A DNA stretch of 64,000 nucleotides. It comes from Desulfobacter postgatei 2ac9 (GTDB taxonomy: Bacteria; Desulfobacterota; Desulfobacteria; Desulfobacterales; Desulfobacteraceae). Under the pieces are notes generated by a model. It saw only the letters and a program-made list of their open reading frames with translations, had not been told where the DNA came from and searched no databases. The stretch lies in NCBI RefSeq assembly GCF_000233695.2, contig NZ_CM001488.1:3521601-3585600 (forward strand). Reading direction: 5' to 3'. Each line of letters starts with the position of its first letter. The first letter of the stretch is position 1. Below are positions 43,428-53,521 of the stretch, piece by piece. A program made the translations under genes and the position numbers.

Positions 43428-46002
43428 ATTCAATAGGATGACCAAAACGCATCGGTATATGGCAGGACCGGCAATTGCAGCACTGCTCTTTTTCATTCCC
43501 TGCACAGCCCTTGCCTTTACCGCCACGGCCCAGGTGGATCAGACCCGTGTTACGCCCCAGGATGTTATTTCATTGCAGGTCATTGTGGACGGCGGTGAGG
43601 CCGACGTTGACACCTCTTCCATAACCGGGTTCCAGGTCAATCCCGCCGGGACCCAGTCGAGCAGAAGCTATATCAACGGCACATGGGGCCATAAGGTCAT
43701 ATACCGGTACATGCTGATTCCCTTAAAAACCGGCGTACTGACCATTCCGCCCATTACCTGTGTCCGGGACGGCGAATCGGTATTGACCAGGGAGATTAAA
43801 ATTCTGGTGTCGGAACCATCGGCCCGGATTGATGATGACAAGGGCGATTTTTTTGCCCAAGCTTTCGTGAGCAGTGACGGGATCGTGCCGGGACAACAGG
43901 TTGTGTATACCCTGAAACTATGCACGGCACAACAGATCAAAGGCGCCTCTTTTGATCCCCCCCGGTTTGAGGGCCTGACTGCCAAACAGTTGACGGACTG
44001 GTCCAAATATACCCGGACCATCAACGGCCGGGTCTTTATGGTCAATGAGACAAAATATCTGGTCCAGGCGGACGCACCCGGACAGGTTACCATTCCCCCG
44101 GCTGTTTTTGTGGCCCAGGTGCCCATACAGCGAACCAGACAACGTGATCCGTTTAATTCCGTATTCAATGATTCGTTTATTCGGGATTCATTCTTCGATA
44201 CCACACCGGCAAAGCCCGTGCGTGTAGTGTCCAATTCCGTGAATCTGACGGTCTCTCCTTTGCCGGAATATAAGGGGGATCAACCCTTTTCAGGCCTTGT
44301 GGGCCAATTTTCCATATCAAGTGAGCTGGACAAAAACAGGGTGAAAACAGGTGAATCCGCCACATTGACCGTTGTTATCAAAGGAACTGGGAACATTATG
44401 GATGCGGCGTTGCCTGCCCTGAACCTGAATACGGATCAGTTTAAAGTATATGAAGATACACCGGTTCAGGATGTGCAGGTTACCGAACAAGGATTTGAGG
44501 GACACAAAGTGTTCAAGCAAGCGTTGGTGGCTTCTGTTCCTGGAAAAGCCCTTATTCCCGAGCTTTGCCTGGTCTTCTTTGATACGGAATCAAAAACGTA
44601 TAAACTCACTACCACAACGCCTTTAACACTTGATGTCCAACCGGGCGGCCCTGTGACCTTGGTGGATGCGGCTTCTGCCGTAAATACGGATGCGCAAACC
44701 CAGGCGGCAGTCAAAAACGAAAAATCCGAAGTGAGGCTTCAGAACAGGGATATTCTGGATATTAAAGAAAACATTGCGAGTATCCACTCACGCCCCTGTC
44801 TTTCCATGGGCTGGTTTGTCTTTCTGGTCTGCCTGCCGGCCTTGGGGTTTGGGGCGGCAGGCACGGTCATGCAGTTTGGCGCCAGGGAAAAATCTTTGAA
44901 AGCGCAATACCGTAAAAAAGCATGTGATTATCTAAAACAAGCGCGTAAAACCTCACCGGAGGATCCCGGGTTTCTGCCGGGTTTATCTTCAGCTCTTACC
45001 TATGCCGTCCTGGCCCGGGGCGGCAAGGGGGGCGAAAGCCTGACCCGGGATGAGGTCCGGCAGATTCTCTCCTGCAACGGCCGGAACCAGGAAACCGTCA
45101 ACAAGGTTACCCAGCTGATGGATGCCATGGATGCCGCCCGTTTCGGAGGAAAACCCATGGATGAGAACACCGCAAGAAGCTGCCTGGGCCAGGTTTCATC
45201 CCTGATTCGTACGCTTATGGTTGTGGTCTGTGTGGGATTCTCCCTTTTTATGTTCCGGAGCGCGGGTCTGGCTGCCCAGGATAGTGCCGGGATAATCGCC
45301 TCAAAACAAGTTCACGCTGTAAAAGACACGGCGGGTGTATTTGTGGATGCGGTGCGTGCATATAAGGCAGGGGATTATGCGGCGGCGGCGGCACAGTTTG
45401 AGTCCATCGCTGAAACCCGCGTCGATAATCCGGATCTTTTTTATAATATCGGTAATGCATATTTGAAAAGCAACGATCTGGGCCGAGCCATCCTGTGGTA
45501 TGAGCGGGCCAGAAAACTTGCACCCTCGGATCCGGATTTAAGATTTAATTTGGCCTATGCCCAAAGCCTTTTAAAAGATAAAAAAGATACCAGCTTCTCC
45601 TTTGCCGGTATCATTTATTTCTGGCAGGGTCTGATTTCTTTGAAATGGCTTCAGTATGCCTCGATCACGCTTTCTTTTTGTTTTTTTATCTGGGCAACGG
45701 TTCAAAAATTCAGGGGCAGACAGATTTTTTCAGGTGTGGGCATTTTTATTTTTTTATTTTTTGCCGGCACAACTCTGGCTGCGGGACTTGAATACAACCG
45801 GATTAACTCGAATGTAAAAGCTGTTATTCTTGCTGAAAAAGCCGGTGTTCGTTCCGGAACCATGGATAATGCCACTCTCTTGTTTGACCTGCATGCCGGT
45901 ACACGGGTTCGGGTGCTGGAAAAGAAAGATAACTACATGAAAATCCGTTTTGCCAAAGACAAGGTGGGGTGGGTGGCATGCAAAAATGTAGAAATAATAT
46001 AG
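43411..46002 (+). CDS. BatD-BatE fusion: oxygen-tolerance protein with TPR and SH3 domains
   Basis: An 863-residue protein. After a signal peptide (GPAIAALLFFIPCTALA) come BatD Ig-like repeats (about 40-440: VTPQDVISLQVIVDGGEADV; FSISSELDKNRVKTGESATL). A membrane helix (~463), a cytoplasmic segment and another helix (~600) follow, then a BatE part with TPRs (AYKAGDYAAAAAQFESIAET; NPDLFYNIGNAYLKSNDLGR), two helices and a C-terminal SH3-like domain (VRVLEKKDNYMKIRFAKDKV). It starts 17 bp inside the previous gene. In many bacteria BatD and BatE are separate proteins. Confidence 0.88.
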   Translation: MIKTGKFNRMTKTHRYMAGPAIAALLFFIPCTALAFTATAQVDQTRVTPQDVISLQVIVDGGEADVDTSSITGFQVNPAGTQSSRSYINGTWGHKVIYRYMLIPLKTGVLTIPPITCVRDGESVLTREIKILVSEPSARIDDDKGDFFAQAFVSSDGIVPGQQVVYTLKLCTAQQIKGASFDPPRFEGLTAKQLTDWSKYTRTINGRVFMVNETKYLVQADAPGQVTIPPAVFVAQVPIQRTRQRDPFNSVFNDSFIRDSFFDTTPAKPVRVVSNSVNLTVSPLPEYKGDQPFSGLVGQFSISSELDKNRVKTGESATLTVVIKGTGNIMDAALPALNLNTDQFKVYEDTPVQDVQVTEQGFEGHKVFKQALVASVPGKALIPELCLVFFDTESKTYKLTTTTPLTLDVQPGGPVTLVDAASAVNTDAQTQAAVKNEKSEVRLQNRDILDIKENIASIHSRPCLSMGWFVFLVCLPALGFGAAGTVMQFGAREKSLKAQYRKKACDYLKQARKTSPEDPGFLPGLSSALTYAVLARGGKGGESLTRDEVRQILSCNGRNQETVNKVTQLMDAMDAARFGGKPMDENTARSCLGQVSSLIRTLMVVVCVGFSLFMFRSAGLAAQDSAGIIASKQVHAVKDTAGVFVDAVRAYKAGDYAAAAAQFESIAETRVDNPDLFYNIGNAYLKSNDLGRAILWYERARKLAPSDPDLRFNLAYAQSLLKDKKDTSFSFAGIIYFWQGLISLKWLQYASITLSFCFFIWATVQKFRGRQIFSGVGIFIFLFFAGTTLAAGLEYNRINSNVKAVILAEKAGVRSGTMDNATLLFDLHAGTRVRVLEKKDNYMKIRFAKDKVGWVACKNVEII

Positions 46003-46127
46003 AAGAGAAAGGGAAGACTGAAGTTGAATCTCTTTGAAAATTAATATATAACGACTAACCTAATTTTAACAAATCATTGATCCGCCCGGACAAAATTTTA
46101 CCGGGACGGTCAGGAATAAAATCTTCT

Positions 46128-47153
46128 ATGGATATCATGAATACAAAAATCGGCGTTGTCGGGGCAGGTGCCTGGGGAACAGCACTTGCCAAACTACTTG
46201 CGGATAAAGGGTTTACCCTGGATCATTGGGCTTTTGAAACCGAAGTAAAAGAAGAAATTACCCTTCACAGGGAAAACAGAAGTTTTCTGCCCGGATTCAG
46301 TCTGCCCCCAGGGCTTGTACCTACCAATGACATTGAAAAGGCCGTGTCCGGAAAAGATCTTGTGCTCATGGTGGTGCCTTCCCATTGTATGCGCGCGGTG
46401 GCCACACAGATGAAACCTTTTGTCTCCCCGGGCACTGTTATCGTCAGTGCTTCCAAGGGGATTGAAAATAAAACGCACATGATTATGACCGATATCCTGT
46501 CCGAAATTATTGATTTTTTGCCTGATCACAATTTTGGTGTGCTGTCGGGCCCAAGTTTTGCCAAGGAAGTGGCTGCCGGAATACCAACTGTGGTGGCAGC
46601 GGCAGCGTTGAAAAACGAAGTGGCCAAATTTATTCAGAAGGTGTTTTCTTCGCCCAATTTCCGGGTCTATGTTAACCATGATATTATAGGCACCCAGATC
46701 GGCGGTGCCATGAAAAACGTGATTGCGATTGCCGCTGGTGCTTGTGACGGAATGAATATGGGACTTAATCCCAGGGCTGCTCTGATCACCCGGGGCCTGA
46801 CGGAAATGAACCGTTTGGGCACCCGCCTGGGTGCAGACCCCTTAACCCTTTCCGGACTGGCCGGTGTCGGAGATCTGTTGTTGACCTGCACAGGGTTTCT
46901 CAGCAGAAATTACACTGTCGGCAAGCAGATCGGCCAAGGCAAGTGCCTGGATGATATTATTTCTGAAATGCGCATGGTGGCCGAAGGTGTTAAAACCACC
47001 CGGTCCGTTTACAACATGTCAAAAAAGCTTAATGTCGATCTGCCCATCTGTGCTGAAGTCTATTCTGTCCTGTTTGAAAACAGCCCTGTGGAAAGATCTG
47101 TTGAGCGGCTCATGGGCCGGTCCCTGAAACACGAGTTGGCAGGCGTGATCTGA
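46128..47153 (+). CDS. gpsA: Glycerol-3-phosphate dehydrogenase [NAD(P)+]
   Basis: The protein makes sn-glycerol 3-phosphate for phospholipids. It has the Rossmann start KIGVVGAGAWGTALAKLLAD, the SKGIENKTHMIMTDIL and VLSGPSFAKEVAAGIPTVVA segments, and the catalytic Lys in GTQIGGAMKNVIAIAAG. GLAGVGDLLLTCTGFLSRNY and the terminal LKHELAG are also typical. ATG 46128 is used; the upstream extension to 46077 has no family counterpart, and a second ATG at 46137 is possible. Length normal (about 340). Confidence 0.93.
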   Translation: MDIMNTKIGVVGAGAWGTALAKLLADKGFTLDHWAFETEVKEEITLHRENRSFLPGFSLPPGLVPTNDIEKAVSGKDLVLMVVPSHCMRAVATQMKPFVSPGTVIVSASKGIENKTHMIMTDILSEIIDFLPDHNFGVLSGPSFAKEVAAGIPTVVAAAALKNEVAKFIQKVFSSPNFRVYVNHDIIGTQIGGAMKNVIAIAAGACDGMNMGLNPRAALITRGLTEMNRLGTRLGADPLTLSGLAGVGDLLLTCTGFLSRNYTVGKQIGQGKCLDDIISEMRMVAEGVKTTRSVYNMSKKLNVDLPICAEVYSVLFENSPVERSVERLMGRSLKHELAGVI

Positions 47154-47179
47154 TTTTCTTTTGATTAACAGGAAAGAAT

Positions 47180-48256
47180 ATGACGACCATAGAAAAAAGA
47201 CAGGGCGAGGAAACCATTGCCAATGCCATAGCATTGGATATTTTAAACGCTAAATTCAAAATACCTCCCATGCCGGCCAATGGGGCAAAATTGATCTCCC
47301 TAATCAGAAAACCGATTGATGATATAGAAGTCGATGATTTTGTAAAGATCATTGATTCGGATCCAGGGCTTTTATCCATGATTCTTCAATTGGCAAATTC
47401 CATCTATTTCAAGGGAGTTAATGAGATTTACAGTTTGCGGTCAGCCATTGTCCGTGTTGGACTTCAAGAGACCATCAATACAACCAATTTGTATTTTTTC
47501 AAGCGTATGTTCCCAAAGATTCCTGAAATAAAGGGGTTTCAACCCCAAGCGTATTGGGCTTTTTCCTGGGCTTGCGCTAATGCGGCAAGACGTCTGGGGC
47601 ATCCGAACCTGGACATGAATGTCAATCCGGGTGAACTTTATATCGCAGGATTGCTTCATGGTATTGGAAAATTAATTCTTGCAATTCAATATCCTTTTGA
47701 GTTTTCAAAATGCATTCAAACAGCCGCTAAATTAAAATTACCAATTCATACTGTTGAGCTGGATGAATTTGGAACTACAGACGCTCATATCGCATCAAAA
47801 TTGTTGCGGATCTGGCATATCCCTTCCCGGATTTGTACGAGTATAGAATTTTACCGGAATCCGGATTTGGCACCGGAAAAGGAGAGACATATTGCGGCAT
47901 TAATTCAGTTCGCCTATGCCGTTGCCTCAATGTCCGGTATTGGGAAAAACGGCGATGGCTGTGTCACTTCGCTGGAATCCACCTGGATCGACGGACAATC
48001 GGGATTACCATTGTCCAAAAAGGAAATTCAGGAAACGGTTGTCAAGGAGATCCAAAGGTCTCTGGAGAAAAAATCAGAAAGCATCACCGGTATCGCTCCC
48101 CCAAAACAAGATACGGTATCTGAGCCTAAAAATGCGCTTTCTCAACATCGGCAGATTGATAATATAAAAAATTCAATGCCGGCCAAGCTGGATTCAACTA
48201 AAGCCGACTCGTCTAAAACTCGATTTTTTACCTGGATACGGTCATTGTTTCATTGA
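47180..48256 (+). CDS. HDOD-domain signalling protein
   Basis: A 358-residue protein. An HDOD domain spans about residues 25-230 (IPPMPANGAKLISLIRKPID; IIDSDPGLLSMILQLANSIY; LYIAGLLHGIGKLILAIQYP). Despite the HGIGK near-HD motif, HDOD domains are usually not catalytic and act as regulatory modules. The last 100 residues are low-complexity and probably flexible. AGGAAAG precedes the ATG. Target unknown. Confidence 0.85.
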   Translation: MTTIEKRQGEETIANAIALDILNAKFKIPPMPANGAKLISLIRKPIDDIEVDDFVKIIDSDPGLLSMILQLANSIYFKGVNEIYSLRSAIVRVGLQETINTTNLYFFKRMFPKIPEIKGFQPQAYWAFSWACANAARRLGHPNLDMNVNPGELYIAGLLHGIGKLILAIQYPFEFSKCIQTAAKLKLPIHTVELDEFGTTDAHIASKLLRIWHIPSRICTSIEFYRNPDLAPEKERHIAALIQFAYAVASMSGIGKNGDGCVTSLESTWIDGQSGLPLSKKEIQETVVKEIQRSLEKKSESITGIAPPKQDTVSEPKNALSQHRQIDNIKNSMPAKLDSTKADSSKTRFFTWIRSLFH

Positions 48257-48297
48257 CAAAACAAAATAAAAGATCTTTTTAGTTTTTGCCAAGTCCT

Positions 48298-49014
48298 TTA
48301 TGCGCTCTCTTTGCGGCTTTTAAGATAACCTGTGTCATCCGGCAGGCCGGGCATGCGTGCTGTTGAATTGGCAAGGTGATCGCAGGCTTCGTTCAAGGGG
48401 TTACCGGCATGGCCTTTTACCCAGATGAACCGAATATCAAGACCCGGCAGCAGATCCAGAAGACGCTGCCACAGATCAGGATTCATGGCCGGGCTGCCGT
48501 CGGATTTTTTCCAGCCCTTACGTTTCCATGACTTTGCCCAGTTTTTGGTAATACCGTTGACAACATACCGGGAATCCGAATACAGGCAGATGGGACGGGT
48601 TTCCCCTTTTAATGCTTCAAGGGCCACGATCACAGCCAAAAGTTCCATGCGGTTGTTGGTGGTCAGGTTAAATCCGCCGGAAAAAGTTTCCCCTGTTTCA
48701 AATACTACGCCATATCCGCCGGGGCCAGGGTTTCCGATGGCCCCACCGTCCGTATACACTATCACCGCATTTTCCGGATATTCATAATTGGCCGGCTGCT
48801 GCCCGGTCTTATTTTGCTTTGGGGCACTATCAAACTTTTTAGTTAAAGATGCAGAATTTGTGTAGGAAGGATCCTCCAGAAAGGCCAAGGCCTGCTGTTT
48901 TGTTTTAAAGCTTTTGAATCGGGCGCCTGCAAATCCTTTGACCTGGCACTCGGCATCCGGCCATGATGTGAATATACCTGTTTTTCGGCCCCTGGCCACT
49001 GCGTAGAATTTCAT
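48298..49014 (-). CDS. rnhA: Ribonuclease HI with N-terminal hybrid-binding domain
   Basis: A 238-residue enzyme that degrades RNA in RNA-DNA hybrids. The N-terminal RNHI/caulimovirus-type domain reads KFYAVARGRKTGIFTSWPDA, FAGARFKSFKTKQQALAFLE. After a linker comes RNase HI with all four acidic residues: VYTDGG (D), NRMELLAVI (E), LYSDSRYVVNG (D) and NEACDHLAN (D). ATG 49014 is used because the upstream extension to 49068 is a hydrophobic run unrelated to the family. Confidence 0.92.
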   Translation of the reverse strand: MKFYAVARGRKTGIFTSWPDAECQVKGFAGARFKSFKTKQQALAFLEDPSYTNSASLTKKFDSAPKQNKTGQQPANYEYPENAVIVYTDGGAIGNPGPGGYGVVFETGETFSGGFNLTTNNRMELLAVIVALEALKGETRPICLYSDSRYVVNGITKNWAKSWKRKGWKKSDGSPAMNPDLWQRLLDLLPGLDIRFIWVKGHAGNPLNEACDHLANSTARMPGLPDDTGYLKSRKESA

Positions 49015-49241
49015 GCCCAGGAATATAAGGGCAAAAAAAAGGAATGTAAAGAAACATCTGTGTATCAAAATTAGGCTATTTCTTGAAATAAATATGCAGT
49101 CGGTGTAGAGTATTGAAACAATAACGGATCAATTGCAACATGTTGCCGCCGGTTTCAGGTGCCCCATAACCTAAAAAAAAGGGGAGAGAGCCAGGCTAAA
49201 TAGGCGGCTAAGCAGTTTGCATCAACCATAAAGGAGGTAAA

Positions 49242-49805
49242 ATGGAACCCAGTAAATTCCGTGAATCAAGAGTGTCCATCAACCGTTTGTGTGACCAAAT
49301 GGATCAACTTATAGAACAAGAGGAGGTGGATGAGTCAAGAGCCTGCTTTGAGCAGGCATTCGGTGAACTGGACGAGTTGAAGCCAAAGGTTTCAGGAGAT
49401 ATTCAGGAACGTTCGGTTAAAAATCTGGCAATGAAGCTCAAGGGCATGAAAGAGAGGATTTCCAAGTTAAAAACCAAGGGAACTGCATCATCCGGCTCTG
49501 GATCTCGGGTAAAAAATAATATTGAATGGGACATTGACCGGGTGGCACAATTAGCAAGAACTTTTCTTGAAAAAGTACTGAAAAACATGGCTGGTGATCC
49601 AGAATCAAAAGTTTTTTTCGGCACTACGGGCAAAGGTATCCGTCCCAACTACCAGATTCAGTTCAAAGAGGGTCAAATAGCTTCGTTTACAGGATCAGGC
49701 CATAAACCGAAGACTGTCTCCCCAGGTCAGGGTGCAAAAAATTTATCTGCACCTTTTTCCTTTCAGGAGGTTGACGCCATTTTGAACAAGACAGGCAATA
49801 TTTGA
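49242..49805 (+). CDS. Unrecognised coiled-coil protein
   Basis: A 187-residue protein with a strong AAAGGAGGT six bases before the ATG. The first 90 residues are charged helices, probably coiled coil (CDQMDQLIEQEEVDESRACF; MKLKGMKERISKLKTKGTAS). The rest holds DIDRVAQLARTFLEKVLKNM and a Gly-rich end. No family was recognised. It is 13 bp before the MlaC-like gene and likely in one transcript with it. Confidence 0.6.
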   Translation: MEPSKFRESRVSINRLCDQMDQLIEQEEVDESRACFEQAFGELDELKPKVSGDIQERSVKNLAMKLKGMKERISKLKTKGTASSGSGSRVKNNIEWDIDRVAQLARTFLEKVLKNMAGDPESKVFFGTTGKGIRPNYQIQFKEGQIASFTGSGHKPKTVSPGQGAKNLSAPFSFQEVDAILNKTGNI

Positions 49806-49818
49806 AGGATTAAAACGG

Positions 49819-50448
49819 ATGAAAACAATCAGAGCACTGTTTTTATTTGCCATCATGTTTTCTGCAATGCATGTTTTGACCCAACAGGCACTGGCTGAAT
49901 ATGCCTCATCAGCCACTCAGTCCCTTAAGGTCAGGATTGATGCTATCCTTGATGTACTTAATGCTCCTGAATTTCAGGGAGATGAGAAAAAAGAGAGCCG
50001 CAGGCAGAAAATCCGTGACATTGTCCTGAATGGTTTCGATTTTGGTCGTATGGCCCAGTCCTCTCTTGGGAAACATTGGAGAGGACGAACCCCGCAGGAA
50101 AAGCAGGTGTTTACGGTCCGGTTCCAGCGTTTGATTGAAAATACATATATATCAAAGCTGGAAACCTATACCAATGAAAAGGTTGTCTATCTTGATGAGC
50201 AGCTCAAAAGGAAAAAAGACCGGGAATACGCAAAAGTTCAGACCCAGATTATTGCCACCGATGGTACTGAAGTCCCCATTGTCTATATGATGCACAGGCA
50301 GGGCACAGATCCCTGGCTGGTATTTGATATCAACATTGAAGGGGTAAGTATGGTTAATAATTACCGCTCTCAGTTTGGTGAATTCCTCGGCCAAAAACCG
50401 TTTTCAGAGCTGCTCAACGATATTGATGCAAAAAACAGCTCTGAATAA
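49819..50448 (+). CDS. MlaC/Ttg2D-like phospholipid-binding protein
   Basis: A 209-residue periplasmic protein with signal peptide (ALFLFAIMFSAMHVLTQQAL) and the MlaC fold: ILNGFDF-like VLNGFDFGRMAQSSLGKHWR, KQVFTVRFQRLIENTYISKL, and VFDINIEGVSMVNNYRSQFG near the end. MlaC carries phospholipid between an outer-membrane complex and the MlaFEDB ABC transporter. No mlaDEF genes are in the window, so the partner must be elsewhere. Confidence 0.88.
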   Translation: MKTIRALFLFAIMFSAMHVLTQQALAEYASSATQSLKVRIDAILDVLNAPEFQGDEKKESRRQKIRDIVLNGFDFGRMAQSSLGKHWRGRTPQEKQVFTVRFQRLIENTYISKLETYTNEKVVYLDEQLKRKKDREYAKVQTQIIATDGTEVPIVYMMHRQGTDPWLVFDINIEGVSMVNNYRSQFGEFLGQKPFSELLNDIDAKNSSE

Positions 50449-50826
50449 CAGCCATGGGCTGATCTGGTCTATCAACACCCAGAGTCAACCCACAACAAGA
50501 CATGAAAGTAATTTAACAACTTATTAAAACTTTGATATAAAATAAAAAAAAGTCATTGCATCTTTCAAACTTATGCCGGTCTGTGATTCAACAGACCGGC
50601 ATATTATATTCATCTTCCGTTTCTTTCTGCCGACCGGCAATTGCTTTAGTCTGTATGAATTCCCACCAACATCTAATACAATTTTAATGTTTATATATTA
50701 TCATTGAGAATCATAGTGCTTTCCGATTAGATGTGCGGTGAACCATTTGGGTATGGCAAAAGCGCTCGATTAATATAATATTAAACTGAATCTAATGAAT
50801 TTGAACAAAATTTTTAAGGAACATAG
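50449..50826. other. Intergenic region upstream of pstC
   Basis: It contains a hairpin (50575-50600, listed separately) and AT-rich DNA before pstC. A Pho box was looked for; no two clear CTGTCAT-type repeats were found. No gene is apparent. Confidence 0.45.
50575..50600 (+). terminator. Hairpin, probable terminator after the mlaC-like gene
   Basis: GCCGGTCTGT and ACAGACCGGC form a perfect 10-bp stem with loop GATTCA. The tail (ATATTATATT) is AT-rich but lacks a T-run, so termination may be weak. Confidence 0.5.
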
Positions 50827-52215
50827 ATGACATTGATTCACGTGCTTATACTACTTTGGGTGCTGACCGTTGCAGGATTTTTTATAGGTCGCAGCAAGGC
50901 CTTTGCTGTTTGCTCCGGCATAGGCGGTCCAAAAGCACTTCATTCCAGGCCGTTATACTACGGAGCCCTGACCTCCATTTGGTGTGCGGTACCGGCTTTA
51001 ATCGTCTTTTCGTTCTGGCTTTTTTTCCAGTCCACCATCATCATGGATCTGGTGATGGCAGATCTTCCAGAGGATATCCGGTCCTTGCCCCAAGACCGCC
51101 TTAATCTTGTTGTCAATGATATCCGAAATATTGTATCCGGTAACATTGTGGGCAATGAAATCAGTCCTGTTATTCAAGCTGCAGTCGATCATTATAAAAG
51201 TCTTGAGATGATCACCCAGGCTGCGTTAAGCATAATCATAACGGCAATGTCCATAGTTGCCATTGCAGGTGTGTGTCTAAAAATTACACCAAAGCTTCGG
51301 GCCAGGAATCATGTAGAAAAGGTTGTTGAGATCCTGCTCATTGCCTGCGCCACTCTGGCTGTTCTCACCACCATCGGCATTGTACTTTCTGTATTTTATG
51401 AGGCAATTCGGTTTTTCAAGATTGTGCCGGTTCATAGATTTTTATTCGGACTTGAATGGAGCCCCCAGATGGCCATTCATGCGGATCAAATCGGATCTTC
51501 CGGTGCATTCGGGGCGGTTCCGGTTATATTGGGCACCATGCTCATTGCCGGCATTGCCATGTGTGTGGCCGTGCCGTTAGGCCTTATGGCTGCCATTTAC
51601 TTGTCTGAATATGCCAATGGAAAGTTTAGAAGTGTTGCCAAGCCGCTTTTGGAGATCCTGGCCGGCATTCCCACGGTAGTTTACGGTTTTTTTGCAGCCC
51701 TTGTTGTGGCCCCGGCTATCAAGGATGCGGGTAATATCCTGGGGTTTTCCGTATCTTCGGCAAGTGCTTTGTCTGTCGGAATCGTTATGGGAATCATGAT
51801 CATTCCCTTTGTTTCCTCTTTATCCGATGATGTAATCAATGCGGTACCACGCTCCTTGCGGGATGGCGCTCTGAGCCTTGGTTCCACCCGGAGTGAAACC
51901 ATTATCAATGTTGTGCTGCCCGCAGCCCTCCCCGGAATTGTGGGCGGAGTGCTGCTGGCCGTGTCCCGGGCCATTGGGGAGACCATGATTGTTGTGATGG
52001 CGGCCGGCCTGTCTGCAAACCTGACCGCCAATCCCTTCCAGGCAGTTACAACGGTTACGGCGCAGATTGTCACCCTGCTGGTGGGGGACCAGGAATTTGA
52101 CAGTGCCAAGACCCTGGCCGCCTTTGCTTTGGGGCTTTTGCTGTTTGTCGTTACCCTGATTTTAAACGTGGTGGCCTTAATGGTTGTCAGAAAGTACAGA
52201 GAGCAGTATGAATAA
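50827..52215 (+). CDS. pstC: Phosphate ABC transporter permease PstC (extended form)
   Basis: A 462-residue inner-membrane permease for high-affinity phosphate uptake. The core domain starts near residue 215 (FGAVPVILGTMLIAGIAMCV), with LLEILAGIPTVVYGFFAALV and the EAA loop AVPRSLRDGALSLGSTRSET. The extra N-terminal 200 residues with helices and a periplasmic loop are the extended type seen in several proteobacteria. Overlaps pstA by 8 bp. Confidence 0.93.
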   Translation: MTLIHVLILLWVLTVAGFFIGRSKAFAVCSGIGGPKALHSRPLYYGALTSIWCAVPALIVFSFWLFFQSTIIMDLVMADLPEDIRSLPQDRLNLVVNDIRNIVSGNIVGNEISPVIQAAVDHYKSLEMITQAALSIIITAMSIVAIAGVCLKITPKLRARNHVEKVVEILLIACATLAVLTTIGIVLSVFYEAIRFFKIVPVHRFLFGLEWSPQMAIHADQIGSSGAFGAVPVILGTMLIAGIAMCVAVPLGLMAAIYLSEYANGKFRSVAKPLLEILAGIPTVVYGFFAALVVAPAIKDAGNILGFSVSSASALSVGIVMGIMIIPFVSSLSDDVINAVPRSLRDGALSLGSTRSETIINVVLPAALPGIVGGVLLAVSRAIGETMIVVMAAGLSANLTANPFQAVTTVTAQIVTLLVGDQEFDSAKTLAAFALGLLLFVVTLILNVVALMVVRKYREQYE

Positions 52216-53494
52216 TTTAAATGATGCACAGAGCAGGGTTAGGACCATAGATATTGTCAAAAAGGGACTTAATAAACGCTACCGCAAAGAACGTTGGTTT
52301 TGTTTATTCGGGTGTACAGCCGTTATTATCAGCCTAAGTTTTTTGTCATTGCTGTTTATCTCGATTATTTTCAACGGGTATACTGCGTTTCAGCAGACCA
52401 TGGTCCGGCTGGATCTCTTTCTGGATACCAAGGTTATAGACAAGGATGACCTGGCAGGTGCCGATTATTCCAAACTTATTCATAATGCTTTGTTGTCTGT
52501 TTTTCCTGATGTGACAGAACACAAAGATAAACATAAATTGTACGGACTTGTCAGCATAAGCGCTACCTACATGCTCCAGGATTTTGTGGCCAAAAACCGA
52601 CATGAGATCGGAACAACGATTCAGATATGGGTACCGGCCGATGATGATGTGGACATGTTGATGAAAGGGCGCATTGATCGGGACAAGCCTGAGTCCCAAA
52701 GACGAATTAATGACCGGCAGCTTGCCTGGGTAGATCAACTGGTCAGGCAGGGACAGATCAAAAAGGTATTTAATATAACTTTTTTCACTGCAGGGGATTC
52801 CAGAGAGCCTGAACTTGCCGGGATCTGGGGAGCGGTTTGCGGCAGCTTTTACACGCTTCTTGTCACTCTTATCCTCTCTTTTCCCATTGGCGTGTCTGCT
52901 GCCGTATATCTGGAAGAGTTTGCTCCTCAAAACAGATGGACGGATATCATTGAGGTGAATATCAATAATTTGGCAGCCGTACCCTCCATTGTATTCGGGT
53001 TGCTGGGACTGGCTGTGTTTTTAAATTTTTTCGGCCTTCCCAGATCTGTTCCGCTTGTGGGTGGACTGGTTTTAACCCTGATGACGCTGCCCACCATTAT
53101 TATTTCCGGCCGATCCACACTTAAAGCGGTGCCGCATTCCATTCGTGAGGCAAGTCTTGGTATTGGTGCATCCAAAGTCCAGATGGTGACACATCATGTC
53201 CTGCCCCAGGCCATGCCGGGCATGCTTACCGGCACCATCATCGGTATGGCCCAGGCCCTTGGGGAAACCGCGCCGCTTCTGATGATCGGTATGGTGGCTT
53301 TTATTGTGGATATCCCCGCCGGTTTCACAGACCCTTCCACGGTGCTGCCCGTACAGATCTACCTGTGGGCAGATAGTCCGGAAAGGGCTTTTCTGGAAAA
53401 AACTTCCGCTGCCATCATGGTGCTTCTGTTTTTTTTAATGGTCATGAATGGAGCAGCCATTGTTTTAAGAAAAATATTTGAAAAAAACCGGTAA
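52208..53494 (+). CDS. pstA: Phosphate ABC transporter permease PstA (extended form)
   Basis: A 428-residue permease paired with PstC. An N-terminal extension (DUF3333-like, about residues 20-200) precedes the permease core: GSFYTLLVTLILSFPIGVSA, IEVNINNLAAVPSIVFGLLG and the EAA loop AVPHSIREASLGIGASKVQM. ATG 52208 is chosen because it lies just inside the pstC stop (ATGAATAA), giving translational coupling; an earlier in-frame start would overlap pstC further. Length fits the extended family. Confidence 0.92.
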   Translation: MNNLNDAQSRVRTIDIVKKGLNKRYRKERWFCLFGCTAVIISLSFLSLLFISIIFNGYTAFQQTMVRLDLFLDTKVIDKDDLAGADYSKLIHNALLSVFPDVTEHKDKHKLYGLVSISATYMLQDFVAKNRHEIGTTIQIWVPADDDVDMLMKGRIDRDKPESQRRINDRQLAWVDQLVRQGQIKKVFNITFFTAGDSREPELAGIWGAVCGSFYTLLVTLILSFPIGVSAAVYLEEFAPQNRWTDIIEVNINNLAAVPSIVFGLLGLAVFLNFFGLPRSVPLVGGLVLTLMTLPTIIISGRSTLKAVPHSIREASLGIGASKVQMVTHHVLPQAMPGMLTGTIIGMAQALGETAPLLMIGMVAFIVDIPAGFTDPSTVLPVQIYLWADSPERAFLEKTSAAIMVLLFFLMVMNGAAIVLRKIFEKNR

Positions 53495-53521
53495 GTAAAA
53501 AGTATATTTCAGGAGTTACCC

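Noticed and set aside
50640-50826. Pho box upstream of pstC
   Set aside because: No pair of CTGTCAT-like repeats at the right spacing could be seen.
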